DNA of 7,420 nucleotides from Candidatus Latescibacterota bacterium (GCA_018667995.1 JABIQT010000722.1:1-7420), one strand, 5' to 3'; numbered from the stretch's first letter, positions 1 to 6,195 are shown. The notes: generated by a model not told the origin, from the letters alone. Translations and numbers: made by a program.

Positions 1-493
1 CCCATCCGTAGTATTTTATGGCCGTGTATTCTTGCGCCACATAATGGGCCGTTGCCTCCAGCATAGGTTTTGGATCGGCCGGATCCGCCCATACGCTACT
101 CACGTAGACTCGTATTTTCTCACGGTGGCGCCCTCCGAGAAGGACGTATAACGGAATCCTGAGCGTCTTGGCAGCGGCATCCAGGATAGCCATATCCAGG
201 CCGCTCAGAGCGTGGATTGCCAGGCCTCTTGTGTCGTATAGACGCCGGCAGACTTCGTACATCTGCTCCCACAGTTTTGAGGTGTTTAGTATATCCTCTC
301 CAATAACCGCAGGCGCAAGACAGTCGTCAATAATTGACTTCGCACTGAATACGCCCTTACCGGACTGGTGCGGTACGAAACATTCCCCAATTCCTTCGAT
401 GCCTTCATCGGTTTTTACGCGTACCAGGACCCAACCACCGTGCGGATACTCGTAGGATCTCAGTATACTACTGGATATGCCAGATATAACCAT
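1..493 (-). CDS. Mandelate racemase/muconate lactonizing (enolase superfamily) enzyme, 3' part missing
   Basis: Only the first 164 residues are visible; the gene runs off the left edge. The visible part is the N-terminal capping domain of the enolase superfamily, with WVLVRVKTDEGIEGIGE (residues 21-37) and the family signature around ALSGLDMAILDAAAK (95-109), followed by the linker VLLGG (117-121). The first barrel strand ends in AIKYYGW (158-164). K160 matches the first lysine of the KxK motif of mandelate racemase, but the second lysine is Tyr162, so this is probably an acid-sugar dehydratase-like member rather than a racemase. These enzymes abstract the proton alpha to a carboxylate with Mg2+ bound in the barrel; the metal ligands lie outside the window. 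The ATG at 493 is preferred because an in-frame TAG immediately precedes it and GAGGG (498-502) lies 4 nt upstream. It starts 23 bp after the molybdoenzyme gene and is probably the last visible gene of that operon. The family is clear; the substrate is unknown. Confidence 0.88.
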   Translation of the reverse strand, partial: MVISGISSSILRSYEYPHGGWVLVRVKTDEGIEGIGECFVPHQSGKGVFSAKSIIDDCLAPAVIGEDILNTSKLWEQMYEVCRRLYDTRGLAIHALSGLDMAILDAAAKTLRIPLYVLLGGRHREKIRVYVSSVWADPADPKPMLEATAHYVAQEYTAIKYYGW

Positions 494-516
494 CTAACCC
501 TCGTATCGTGGTTGCA

Positions 517-1554
517 TTACGCCTGCGCACCGTGGCTCTCAAGATAGGCACGTTGTTCCTGAAACAGACCGGTGACGCCTGATAGGCGCATGCCGGTGAC
601 TTGAGCTCCTTCTGATTGTTCGGTATCTGAGTTTTCGTAGAATCGTGCTGCAGTCAAAATCGTATCCCGGAGGTCTGCGCCGCTAAGATCGGTGCCCACG
701 AAGTTGGTCCCCTCAAGATCAGCGCCACGCAGGTCGCACCGGGCCATGTTTGCGCCTCGCAAGCTGCTGTTCGACAGATTGGCCTCACGCAGATCCACAT
801 CCTGCAGCGAAGCCCGCTGCAGATTGCAGTTTTTTAGTTGTAGACGTGAGAGGTCGCTGGTCTTTGGTTGCCAACCGGATAGATCAATACCTACTAGGAC
901 TCGGTCCCGATATCGTGCCAAATCTGTAGATTCGAGAAAGCGTGTGATTTGAGCCGGTCGCATGCTGCCAGATTCGTATCGTTGATCGCCAGGCCAGGGA
1001 TCGCCGTTGTTGTGGTACTTGCTGGTCCGTTCCCAGAATCCCAGGCGGTCCTCCTTGAGGAGTGTAATCCTGTGTAGCCACTTCAAGCTCTTGTAAAAGT
1101 ATCGGGAGGGTGTGATCGATCTTAGGGGACTGCCATGCGCGACTTCGAGCGGCCTACCTTGGGCCTCCGTGACCAGCCAAGTGTTCTCACAGGCTAGCGC
1201 AAGCGGAAGAGAGGTGTCATGATTGCGCTGTGAGTGTGCTCCGAACCAGACAAATCCCGCTTGCTCTCTAACACGAGCCCTCTCGAGCAGCTCCGAGAGC
1301 GGAAATCCCCGGAACTTCATGGCTCGGTATGACCAACCCGTGACACAGTGAATGTCGGTCTTCAGTGTATTTACCGAGAGTGCACGGACTTCTTCGAGTG
1401 GCATGCTTAAAGGATTGTCCACGAGGCCGTCAACGGTCAGACGCCAATTTACCTCATCCAAAGCTTCTGGCGATGGCGACCGTTCCCCGGTGAGTTGGAA
1501 GGACGTGGTAGGCATCTGATTGGGGGGAAGCCATGAGTCGCGGCGGTCAGTCAT
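517..1554 (-). CDS. Sulfite oxidase-fold molybdopterin oxidoreductase fused to C-terminal pentapeptide repeats
   Basis: This encodes a 345-residue two-domain protein. Residues about 36-190 are the oxidoreductase molybdopterin-binding domain of the sulfite oxidase/MsrP family. It shows LTVDGLVDNP (39-48), the Mo-ligand cysteine C70 in IHCVTGWSY, the GSPLR turn (141-145), the YKSLKWLHRI strand (154-163) and the LGFWERTSKYHNNGDPW end motif (171-187). After a linker, residues 223-307 form about 17 tandem pentapeptides of A(D/N)LxG type (for example ADLEG and ADLRD; WQPKT at 228-232 is degenerate), enough for about four coils of a right-handed quadrilateral beta-helix. No signal peptide, twin-arginine motif or membrane segment is visible, so it is probably cytoplasmic, whereas many relatives are exported. 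A 67-residue upstream extension from a TTG at 1755 is possible, but it would lie inside the dioxygenase gene and shows no family similarity. The ATG at 1554 overlaps the preceding stop by 8 bp (ATGACTGA). The redox function is well supported; substrate and electron acceptor are unknown. Confidence 0.9.
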   Translation of the reverse strand: MTDRRDSWLPPNQMPTTSFQLTGERSPSPEALDEVNWRLTVDGLVDNPLSMPLEEVRALSVNTLKTDIHCVTGWSYRAMKFRGFPLSELLERARVREQAGFVWFGAHSQRNHDTSLPLALACENTWLVTEAQGRPLEVAHGSPLRSITPSRYFYKSLKWLHRITLLKEDRLGFWERTSKYHNNGDPWPGDQRYESGSMRPAQITRFLESTDLARYRDRVLVGIDLSGWQPKTSDLSRLQLKNCNLQRASLQDVDLREANLSNSSLRGANMARCDLRGADLEGTNFVGTDLSGADLRDTILTAARFYENSDTEQSEGAQVTGMRLSGVTGLFQEQRAYLESHGAQA

Positions 1555-2392
1555 CGCGTCCCCAGAGGTCCAGGCCCAGGAGATTCCTGCCGAGCGTGGA
1601 AAGGTTGGCTGGCGGGTTATCAGTTTCCAGGCGGCGATCATCACCTGGGAAGGCTGTGCCTTGTGGGTGCAGGCGCTCGCGCCACATTCTGATACGCTGC
1701 TCCCGGGCCTCTTCCGTGGGTGAAACGGCAGGAGACATGGATATATACTGGGCAAGCCTCGGGAGGTCCGATGTATTTCGGCCGTTTCCGTGCGGGAGTA
1801 GGCTGTGCCAGATCAGAAAATCGCCCGCATTTCCGGGAATGGACGTAACATCCAATCCATTAAGGTCCGGACGGTTTGGATCGCGGTCTTCAGGTTGCGT
1901 ATTGACCCAATCCAGAAAGCGTCGGTGAAAGCCAGGAACACACTGGAAACCTCCCTGGTCAGTGCCCGTGTCCGTCAGGTAAAGGACTCCCTGCACACGA
2001 GTTGTGACGGATGTCAGGCCTGTCGTGTCCATGTCCCAATGAATCATCCCGGGGTGATCCCAGTCTGGTTTATCCGATCGTACCGGCGGTTTCATATTCG
2101 CGCGGTCCATGCTCACCCAGAGTTTTTCGGTTCCCCAAATTTCGGTAAATGCCTGGTAGATTTTGGTGGACTGCCGGTTATTCCACAGGCCCTGGGTCTG
2201 GTACATCTCCACCATGCCACCAGGTCGATGTGGTTCCCGGTACCAGTCATTCTGGTCGTTGGGGTCCATGCCGAGAAACTGCCAGATCTCATCGACCACG
2301 GCATTCAGCTGGTATAGAGGAACGGAGTCAGGGATGACCACATATCCGTTTTCTTCCCAGAATGCCATCTGAGTGGCGGACAGGACGCTCAT
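1547..2392 (-). CDS. Phytanoyl-CoA dioxygenase (PhyH) family Fe(II)/2-oxoglutarate oxygenase
   Basis: This encodes a 281-residue soluble protein with the PhyH double-stranded beta-helix fold. The iron-binding HxD motif is H118-W-D120 (MIHWDMD). The distal ligand is H201 in LLPHGNGRNTS, and R212 (DLPRLAQY) is the expected 2-oxoglutarate-binding arginine. Other family marks are GVLYLTD (135-141), the GGFQCVPGFHRRF segment (147-159) and GDFLIWH (190-196). The family hydroxylates small molecules or lipids using O2 and 2-oxoglutarate; the substrate here cannot be predicted. I chose the ATG at 2392 because GGGGAG lies 4 nt upstream. A TTG four codons earlier (2404) sits at the edge of that ribosome binding site and would lack one of its own. 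The gene lies 69 bp after hisF, and its last 8 bp overlap the start of the molybdoenzyme gene, suggesting translational coupling and a shared pathway. There is no signal peptide. Confidence 0.9.
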   Translation of the reverse strand: MSVLSATQMAFWEENGYVVIPDSVPLYQLNAVVDEIWQFLGMDPNDQNDWYREPHRPGGMVEMYQTQGLWNNRQSTKIYQAFTEIWGTEKLWVSMDRANMKPPVRSDKPDWDHPGMIHWDMDTTGLTSVTTRVQGVLYLTDTGTDQGGFQCVPGFHRRFLDWVNTQPEDRDPNRPDLNGLDVTSIPGNAGDFLIWHSLLPHGNGRNTSDLPRLAQYISMSPAVSPTEEAREQRIRMWRERLHPQGTAFPGDDRRLETDNPPANLSTLGRNLLGLDLWGRDD

Positions 2393-2396
2393 ACAG

Positions 2397-2402
2397 CTCC
2401 CC
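2397..2402 (-). promoter_or_regulatory. Ribosome binding site deciding the PhyH gene start
   Basis: On the minus strand this reads GGGGAG, 4 nt before the ATG at 2392. It touches the alternative TTG codon at 2404-2402, which argues against initiation at that TTG. Confidence 0.6.
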
Positions 2403-2461
2403 AATTCACCGGTATCGTACTGAAGTTGGTTTTGGATCGAAGCAGATTGACGGTTGGTTGA

Positions 2462-3238
2462 CTAGGTCAATCTGACGGGCAGTCCCAACTCGTCGAGATA
2501 GGACTTGATATCGTGGACCGAGTAGTCACCGTAGTGTAGCATGGACGCGACCAACGCAGCATCAGCCCCACCGAGTGTAAAGGCCTCATCGAGGTGCTCA
2601 GGATGCCCGCCTCCGCCCGAGGCAATTACAGGAATCGAAACCGAATCAGAAATAATGCGGGTAAGTATCAGTTCATACCCTTCGCGCATGCCATCCGTAT
2701 CGATGGCATTGACGACCAGTTCCCCCGCCCCAAGCTTTTCACCACGTATTGCCCATTTGACGGCGTCCATACCCGTGGGCTTCCGACCGCCATGCGTCAC
2801 GATTTCATAACCTGAAGTGAGCACCGCGAGCGCATCGTTCTTTCTAACGTCCATGGAGAGTACTACGGCCTGAGCGCCGAAGGCTTCAGATACCTCTGTA
2901 ATCAATTCGGGATTTTCCACGGCGGCAGTGTTGAGATTCACTTTCTCGGCTCCGGCCGCCAGGACGCGTCCGCAGTCTTCCACGGACCTCAGCCCACCGC
3001 CGACCGAAAAAGGGATGAAGACCTGAGATGCCACTTCTGAGACCACATCAATCATTATGTCTCGCCGGTCGCTTGATGCGGTAATATCATAGAAAACTAA
3101 CTCGTCGATACCGTCTTCGTAGTATGAGCGGGCCGCCGCAACCGGATCACCTACTTCCTTGGTGTCAACGAACTGCACACTCTTGACGAGCTTTCCGTCC
3201 CGAACATCGAGACATGCAATAATCCGCTTACTTAACAT
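2462..3238 (-). CDS. hisF: Imidazole glycerol phosphate synthase cyclase subunit HisF
   Basis: This encodes a full-length 258-residue (beta/alpha)8 barrel. HisF uses ammonia delivered by HisH to convert PRFAR into imidazole glycerol phosphate and AICAR, linking histidine and purine synthesis in the cytoplasm. Both catalytic aspartates are present at canonical positions: D11 (ACLDVRDG) and D130 (LSMDVRKN). K19, the phosphate-binding glycines in FSVGGGLRS (77-85) and VIASGGGG (204-211), YDITASS (50-56) and THGGRKPTG (148-156) are also conserved. From memory it resembles the HisF type of deltaproteobacteria such as Desulfovibrio more than the WbuZ-like HisF paralogues used in surface-sugar synthesis, which lack several of these motifs. 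The ATG at 3238 gives the usual N-terminus (MLSKRIIACLD); the ribosome binding site is weak (GGAT). It follows hisH by 15 bp, so the two subunits are made together. Its normal neighbour hisA is absent. Confidence 0.96.
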   Translation of the reverse strand: MLSKRIIACLDVRDGKLVKSVQFVDTKEVGDPVAAARSYYEDGIDELVFYDITASSDRRDIMIDVVSEVASQVFIPFSVGGGLRSVEDCGRVLAAGAEKVNLNTAAVENPELITEVSEAFGAQAVVLSMDVRKNDALAVLTSGYEIVTHGGRKPTGMDAVKWAIRGEKLGAGELVVNAIDTDGMREGYELILTRIISDSVSIPVIASGGGGHPEHLDEAFTLGGADAALVASMLHYGDYSVHDIKSYLDELGLPVRLT

Positions 3239-3253
3239 AGCCGCGATCCATTG

Positions 3254-3880
3254 TCATACGTCATCTGTTTCGCCATCCCATTCTGCGAAATTCTTTAGCA
3301 TACGTAAACCAACCGGTCCGCTCTTTTCCACATGAAATTGTACGGCAAAGAGATTTCGGTGGCCGAGAGCAGCAGTGAATTCAATTTCGTGGTCAGATGT
3401 GGCAAAAACGTGTGAGGATTCTGAAGGTTCGGGGTAGTAAGAGTGCACGAAATACACTTCGTCAATAGGACTGAGACCTTCGAGTATAGGGTGATGTCTC
3501 TTCACGGCGAGGCGATTCCACCCCATATGGGGCACCTTCGTATGCTCCTGGACTGGCTCAAACCGGCGACAATTACCTTGTATGAGATCAAGGCAATTGG
3601 CCTCGTCTTCTTCGGAACGGGTCATGATAATCTGGCACCCGATACAAATTCCGAGAATAGGGATCCGGTGCCAGTAGGCATCGGTCAAGGCCCTATCGAT
3701 CCCCGTCTCTTTCAACACTCGCATGGCTGACTTGGCACGACCGACACCCGGAAAAATCAGGCGTTCTGCACCACGGACTTCGTCGCTGTCCTTAGTGATG
3801 GTAGAAGCCACGCCCATATGATCCAAGGCGCGCTTGACCGAAGTCGCGTTTCCGGCTTCGTAGTCGATAATGTGAATCAT
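3254..3880 (-). CDS. hisH: Imidazole glycerol phosphate synthase glutaminase subunit HisH
   Basis: This encodes a 208-residue class I glutamine amidotransferase, the usual HisH length. It hydrolyses glutamine and passes ammonia through the HisF barrel. Visible motifs are IIDYEAGNATSV (4-15), FPGVG (43-47), the nucleophile C79 in LGICIGCQI, KVPHMGWN (115-122), YFVHSYY (143-149) and the catalytic His183/Glu185 in QFHVEKSG. The triad is intact, but the proline usual between His and Glu (HPE) is Val184. It is the first gene of the minus-strand operon, 43 nt downstream of the start site predicted from a promoter at 3930-3959; the ribosome binding site before the ATG at 3880 is weak (AGAAA). The GICIGCQI form and the GNATS N-terminus again resemble the deltaproteobacterial type. 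The function is well supported, although a specialised paralogue cannot be excluded because no other his gene is present. Confidence 0.95.
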   Translation of the reverse strand: MIHIIDYEAGNATSVKRALDHMGVASTITKDSDEVRGAERLIFPGVGRAKSAMRVLKETGIDRALTDAYWHRIPILGICIGCQIIMTRSEEDEANCLDLIQGNCRRFEPVQEHTKVPHMGWNRLAVKRHHPILEGLSPIDEVYFVHSYYPEPSESSHVFATSDHEIEFTAALGHRNLFAVQFHVEKSGPVGLRMLKNFAEWDGETDDV

Positions 3881-3912
3881 TTGATTTCTGGGTTTGATGT
3901 GCGGAATAATGT

Positions 3913-3932
3913 CAGTGATAGACAGTGAGATA
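3913..3932. repeat. Direct repeat CAGTGA with 10-bp period at the hisH start site
   Basis: CAGTGATAGA (3913-3922) is followed directly by the imperfect copy CAGTGAGATA (3923-3932). The 10-bp phase is one helical turn, and the pair covers the predicted transcription start and part of the -10 element of the hisH promoter, a position suited to a repressor. It is short, and chance remains possible. Confidence 0.35.
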
Positions 3933-3959
3933 GTAAACGGAAAGACGTTCGACTGTCAA
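3930..3959 (-). promoter_or_regulatory. Sigma70-like promoter for the hisH operon
   Basis: Read on the minus strand, a perfect -35 box TTGACA (3959-3954) is followed after 18 bp by TACTAT (3935-3930), which keeps the key T, A and final T of the -10 consensus. Transcription would start near 3923, giving a leader of about 43 nt before the hisH ATG. This is the best promoter candidate I found in the window. Confidence 0.6.
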
Positions 3960-4076
3960 GGAAATTAACGGTCGAATTGGTGTGGCGACTAGGCCGTGAC
4001 TGAGTGCCCATTCAAACTGTTCTCGAGTTCCTGGAGTGAGCCCATACATGCGTGATTTCTCGGAGCCAAATACTCC

Positions 4077-4105
4077 TTGACGCACCTGTCAACTTCCCCC
4101 AAAAT
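4077..4105 (+). promoter_or_regulatory. Candidate promoter for the alcohol dehydrogenase gene
   Basis: TTGACG (4077-4082, 5 of 6 matches to the -35 box) and CAAAAT (4100-4105, 4 of 6 matches to the -10 box) are separated by 17 bp. Transcription would start near 4112, just before the hairpin at 4113-4143. The -10 match is modest. Confidence 0.4.
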
Positions 4106-4112
4106 TACCAAC

Positions 4113-4179
4113 TGGCCGATTGTTCGACTCTGGCAATCGGCTATGCGATGTCATGAACTATATCAAATATGCCAATCGG
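4113..4179 (+). promoter_or_regulatory. Leader hairpin plus third copy of its arm at the ribosome binding site
   Basis: CCGATTG (4116-4122) and CAATCGG (4134-4140) are perfect inverted copies. With flanking pairs, including two G-U pairs, they can form an 11-bp stem (4113-4123 with 4133-4143) around a 9-nt loop. A third copy, CAATCGG (4173-4179), overlaps the likely ribosome binding site GGAG (4178-4181) of the dehydrogenase gene. The elements could be protein-binding half-sites or competing RNA stems. No T-run follows, so it is not a classic terminator. Confidence 0.45.
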
Positions 4180-4191
4180 AGAATAGAATCG

Positions 4192-5235
4192 ATGAAAGCA
4201 GCACTTATGGAGGCCTTCCAGAAGCCTCTCGTAGTTCGAGATGTGCCTGATCCGAAGCCACGGCAGGGCGGTGTCGTTATCAAAGTCGAAGCCAATGGTA
4301 TCTGTCGAAGCGATTGGCACGCCTGGATGGGGCATGATACCGGTATTACGGTCTTTCCGCATGTACCAGGCCATGAGATGGCAGGCGTGATATCGGCTGT
4401 GGGTGCAGGCGTTCGCACGGTGCAGATTGGTGACCGCGTGACCGTTCCCTTCTGTGGGGGATGTGGGTATTGTCCTCAGTGCCAGGCTGGCCAGCAGCAC
4501 ATATGCGACAATGAATTTCAACCTGGATTCACTGGATGGGGTTCCTTTGCCGAGTTCGTGGCCATCCCCCATGCCGATACGAACATTGTTGCTCTGCCAG
4601 ATTCCCTGGGATTTGTTGAGGCTGCCAGTCTTGGCTGTCGGTTCATGACCGCTTTCCGCGGAGTCGTGGATCAGGGAGGCGTTTCTGCAGGAAAAACAGT
4701 GGCCGTCTATGGATGTGGTGGTGTGGGATTATCGGCAATCATGATAGCCACGGCCCTGGGAGGCCGGGTAATCGGCGTGGACATTGATGACGACAAACTC
4801 GCGCAGGCGACGAATCTTGGGGCGAGAAGTGTAGTCAACGCCAAAGAAGTAGATGATCCGGCACTCTATATTCGCGAAGTCACCGGCGGCGGCGTCGACG
4901 TGTCTATCGACGCTTTGGGAATGAGAGAAACGAGTCGTAATTCTGTCAGATCGCTTCGCAAGCGGGGAAGGCACGTGCAAATAGGCCTGACCCTGGCAGA
5001 AGAAAGCGACGTGGCCATACCTATGAACGAGGTTATTGCGCGGGAACTGGAGATTGTGGGTAGTCACGGGATGCAGGCCCATCGTTATGATGCCATGCTC
5101 CGAATGATATCAGACGGCCTGGTATCGCCTGAACGACTGATTGGCAAGCGTGTGTCGCTGGAGGAAGCCGGTCCGGAACTGGAATCCATGGGCAGATTTG
5201 CCCAGCACGGCGTTACCGTCATTGACCGGTTCTAG
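4192..5235 (+). CDS. Zinc-dependent alcohol dehydrogenase (medium-chain dehydrogenase/reductase family)
   Basis: This encodes a 347-residue cytoplasmic NAD(P)-dependent oxidoreductase that interconverts an alcohol and an aldehyde or ketone. Catalytic zinc ligands are C38 (ANGICRSDWHAW), H61/E62 (VPGHEMAG) and probably C149 (SLGCRFMTAF). The structural zinc lobe has C91, C94, C97 and C105 in CGYCPQCQAGQQHIC, with an additional C88 just before it. The nucleotide-binding motif is GCGGVG (174-179), and D197 at the end of the second Rossmann strand (IGVDIDDDK) points to NAD rather than NADP. I chose the ATG at 4192 because MKAALMEAF is the typical N-terminus of this family and GGAG lies 10 nt upstream; a TTG 24 codons earlier is less likely. 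It is divergent from the hisH operon and convergent with the methyltransferase gene. The 68-bp gap to that gene shows no convincing terminator. The exact substrate is unknown. Confidence 0.93.
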   Translation: MKAALMEAFQKPLVVRDVPDPKPRQGGVVIKVEANGICRSDWHAWMGHDTGITVFPHVPGHEMAGVISAVGAGVRTVQIGDRVTVPFCGGCGYCPQCQAGQQHICDNEFQPGFTGWGSFAEFVAIPHADTNIVALPDSLGFVEAASLGCRFMTAFRGVVDQGGVSAGKTVAVYGCGGVGLSAIMIATALGGRVIGVDIDDDKLAQATNLGARSVVNAKEVDDPALYIREVTGGGVDVSIDALGMRETSRNSVRSLRKRGRHVQIGLTLAEESDVAIPMNEVIARELEIVGSHGMQAHRYDAMLRMISDGLVSPERLIGKRVSLEEAGPELESMGRFAQHGVTVIDRF

Positions 5236-5303
5236 GGGGACTGATGAGATGCGGAGATTAACAACTGGGTAGATGCCGACGTCTGATCGCGCGGATTAGT
5301 CCT

Positions 5304-6098
5304 TCAAGTCTGAACCACGATGAACAGTCTTCGAAACGGGTAGAGCGTCCGGCCGTCCTCCCGGCCTGGATAGGCGGATCTCAGCCGTTGACGGTACGCA
5401 TTGAGAAATGTTTCACGATCTTTGTCACTCAGACCGTGCAGTACAGGTCTTAACCCCGTTCCCTTTACCCACTCCAGGACGGGATCATCTCCGGTCAGAA
5501 TCTGCAGGTATTCGGTCTCCCAGATGTCTATCTCCATGGCAGTCTTTGATAGCAGGTCGTAGTAGAAGTTAGCGTCTTCAACCCATCTGCGTCCCATCGA
5601 ATCCCTGAGATCCCTATTACCCAGATTATGCTCCTCAAGCGTCTCTCTCATTAGTCTGTGTGAAGGCGCGCTCCAGCTCAATGGCATCTGAGCTGCGAAG
5701 AATCCTCCCTCTGACAGATGCGATATCATCTTAGGAAAAAGATGATCGTGGCCATCCACCCACTGCAATGCCGCATTGGAGAATATGACGTCTGGCTTGT
5801 CTTCAGGGCGCCACCTGTTGATGTCCACCCGTTGCCATGAGATACTGCTCTTCATCGTTCGGGCATGATCCAACATTTCATCCGAATGATCGATGCCGAT
5901 AACGTTGGCGGACGTCCATTTTTCGGCGAGGATTGCCGTAATCTCTCCCGCGCCGCACCCCAAATCGTAGACCAGTCTGGGATTCTCAGCTGGTAAGCGG
6001 TCGAGGAGTTCCAGGGCGGGGCGCAATCGATGGTCTGAGAATTGGCGATACTGCTGGGGATTCCAACTGGTCACATTGACTTCGGATTTGTCCAGCAT
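5304..6098 (-). CDS. tam: Trans-aconitate 2-methyltransferase homologue
   Basis: This encodes a 264-residue class I SAM-dependent methyltransferase. In E. coli, Tam methylates trans-aconitate, a spontaneous isomer of the citric acid cycle intermediate cis-aconitate that inhibits aconitase. The similarity to E. coli Tam, recalled from memory, runs end to end: WNPQQYRQFSDHRLRPALEL (12-31), the SAM-binding motif DLGCGAGE (45-52), the acidic residue D70 in IGIDHSDEM, FSNAALQWV (106-114), AAQMPLSW (135-142), FYYDLLSK (178-185), VDIN (91-94), EIDIWETEYLQ (189-199), EWVKGTGLRP (209-218) and the C-terminal RRLFIVV (256-262). It has about 10 extra N-terminal residues. The ATG at 6098 has GAGAG about 7 nt upstream. 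It follows the peptidase gene on the same strand by 97 bp and may be co-transcribed with it. No citric acid cycle gene is nearby. A closely related small-acid methyltransferase is the main alternative. Confidence 0.9.
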   Translation of the reverse strand: MLDKSEVNVTSWNPQQYRQFSDHRLRPALELLDRLPAENPRLVYDLGCGAGEITAILAEKWTSANVIGIDHSDEMLDHARTMKSSISWQRVDINRWRPEDKPDVIFSNAALQWVDGHDHLFPKMISHLSEGGFFAAQMPLSWSAPSHRLMRETLEEHNLGNRDLRDSMGRRWVEDANFYYDLLSKTAMEIDIWETEYLQILTGDDPVLEWVKGTGLRPVLHGLSDKDRETFLNAYRQRLRSAYPGREDGRTLYPFRRLFIVVQT

Positions 6099-6120
6099 GG
6101 TCGCACTCTCGGTAGCAGCA

Positions 6121-6149
6121 TTCCCTATTGGATATCATCTGAGAGGGAA
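6121..6149. repeat. Short inverted repeat between the peptidase and methyltransferase genes
   Basis: TTCCCT (6121-6126) and AGGGAA (6144-6149) form a 6-bp stem with a 17-nt loop in the 97-bp gap upstream of the methyltransferase. No T-run follows on the minus strand, so it is not an evident terminator. It could be an operator or chance. Confidence 0.25.
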
Positions 6150-6195
6150 CTATTCCATTGGCCAGATATGCGGGCATGCGACTGAATATCTGTTT

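Larger units (their letters stand above)
3881..4191. other. Divergent intergenic regulatory region (311 bp)
   Basis: This non-coding stretch separates hisH (leftward) from the alcohol dehydrogenase gene (rightward). It holds a leftward sigma70-like promoter with a 10-bp-phased direct repeat near its start site, a weaker rightward promoter candidate, and a hairpin followed by a third copy of its arm. A reading frame opens in phase with the dehydrogenase from a TTG at 4120, but the added 24 residues are not typical of the family. I see nothing recognisable in about 3960-4070 apart from a loose repeat of GAGTG/CCCAT around 4002-4044. Confidence 0.75.

Noticed and set aside
168-455. 95-residue open frame on the plus strand
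   Set aside because: It is antisense to the enolase-superfamily gene, which has clear family motifs; the frame is arginine- and serine-rich, as expected for a shadow.
1555-1755. 67-residue N-terminal extension of the molybdoenzyme from a TTG at 1755
   Set aside because: It lies entirely within the dioxygenase gene, starts with TTG, has no family similarity, and the ATG at 1554 gives a normal overlap and domain start.
1805-2317. 170-residue open frame on the plus strand
   Set aside because: It is antisense to the well-supported dioxygenase gene and its translation has no recognisable domain, so it is a shadow frame.
2462-3880. HisH/HisF as WbuY/WbuZ-type paralogues of surface-sugar synthesis
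   Set aside because: The canonical catalytic residues and the DITAS, THGGRKPTG and KVPHMGWN motifs are retained, and no sugar amidotransferase or polysaccharide gene is nearby.
4120-4191. 24-residue N-terminal extension of the alcohol dehydrogenase from a TTG at 4120
   Set aside because: It begins inside the hairpin, has no ribosome binding site, and MKAALMEAF at 4192 is the family's normal N-terminus.
5236-5303. Bidirectional terminator in the convergent gap
   Set aside because: I found no stable stem followed by a T-run on either strand.
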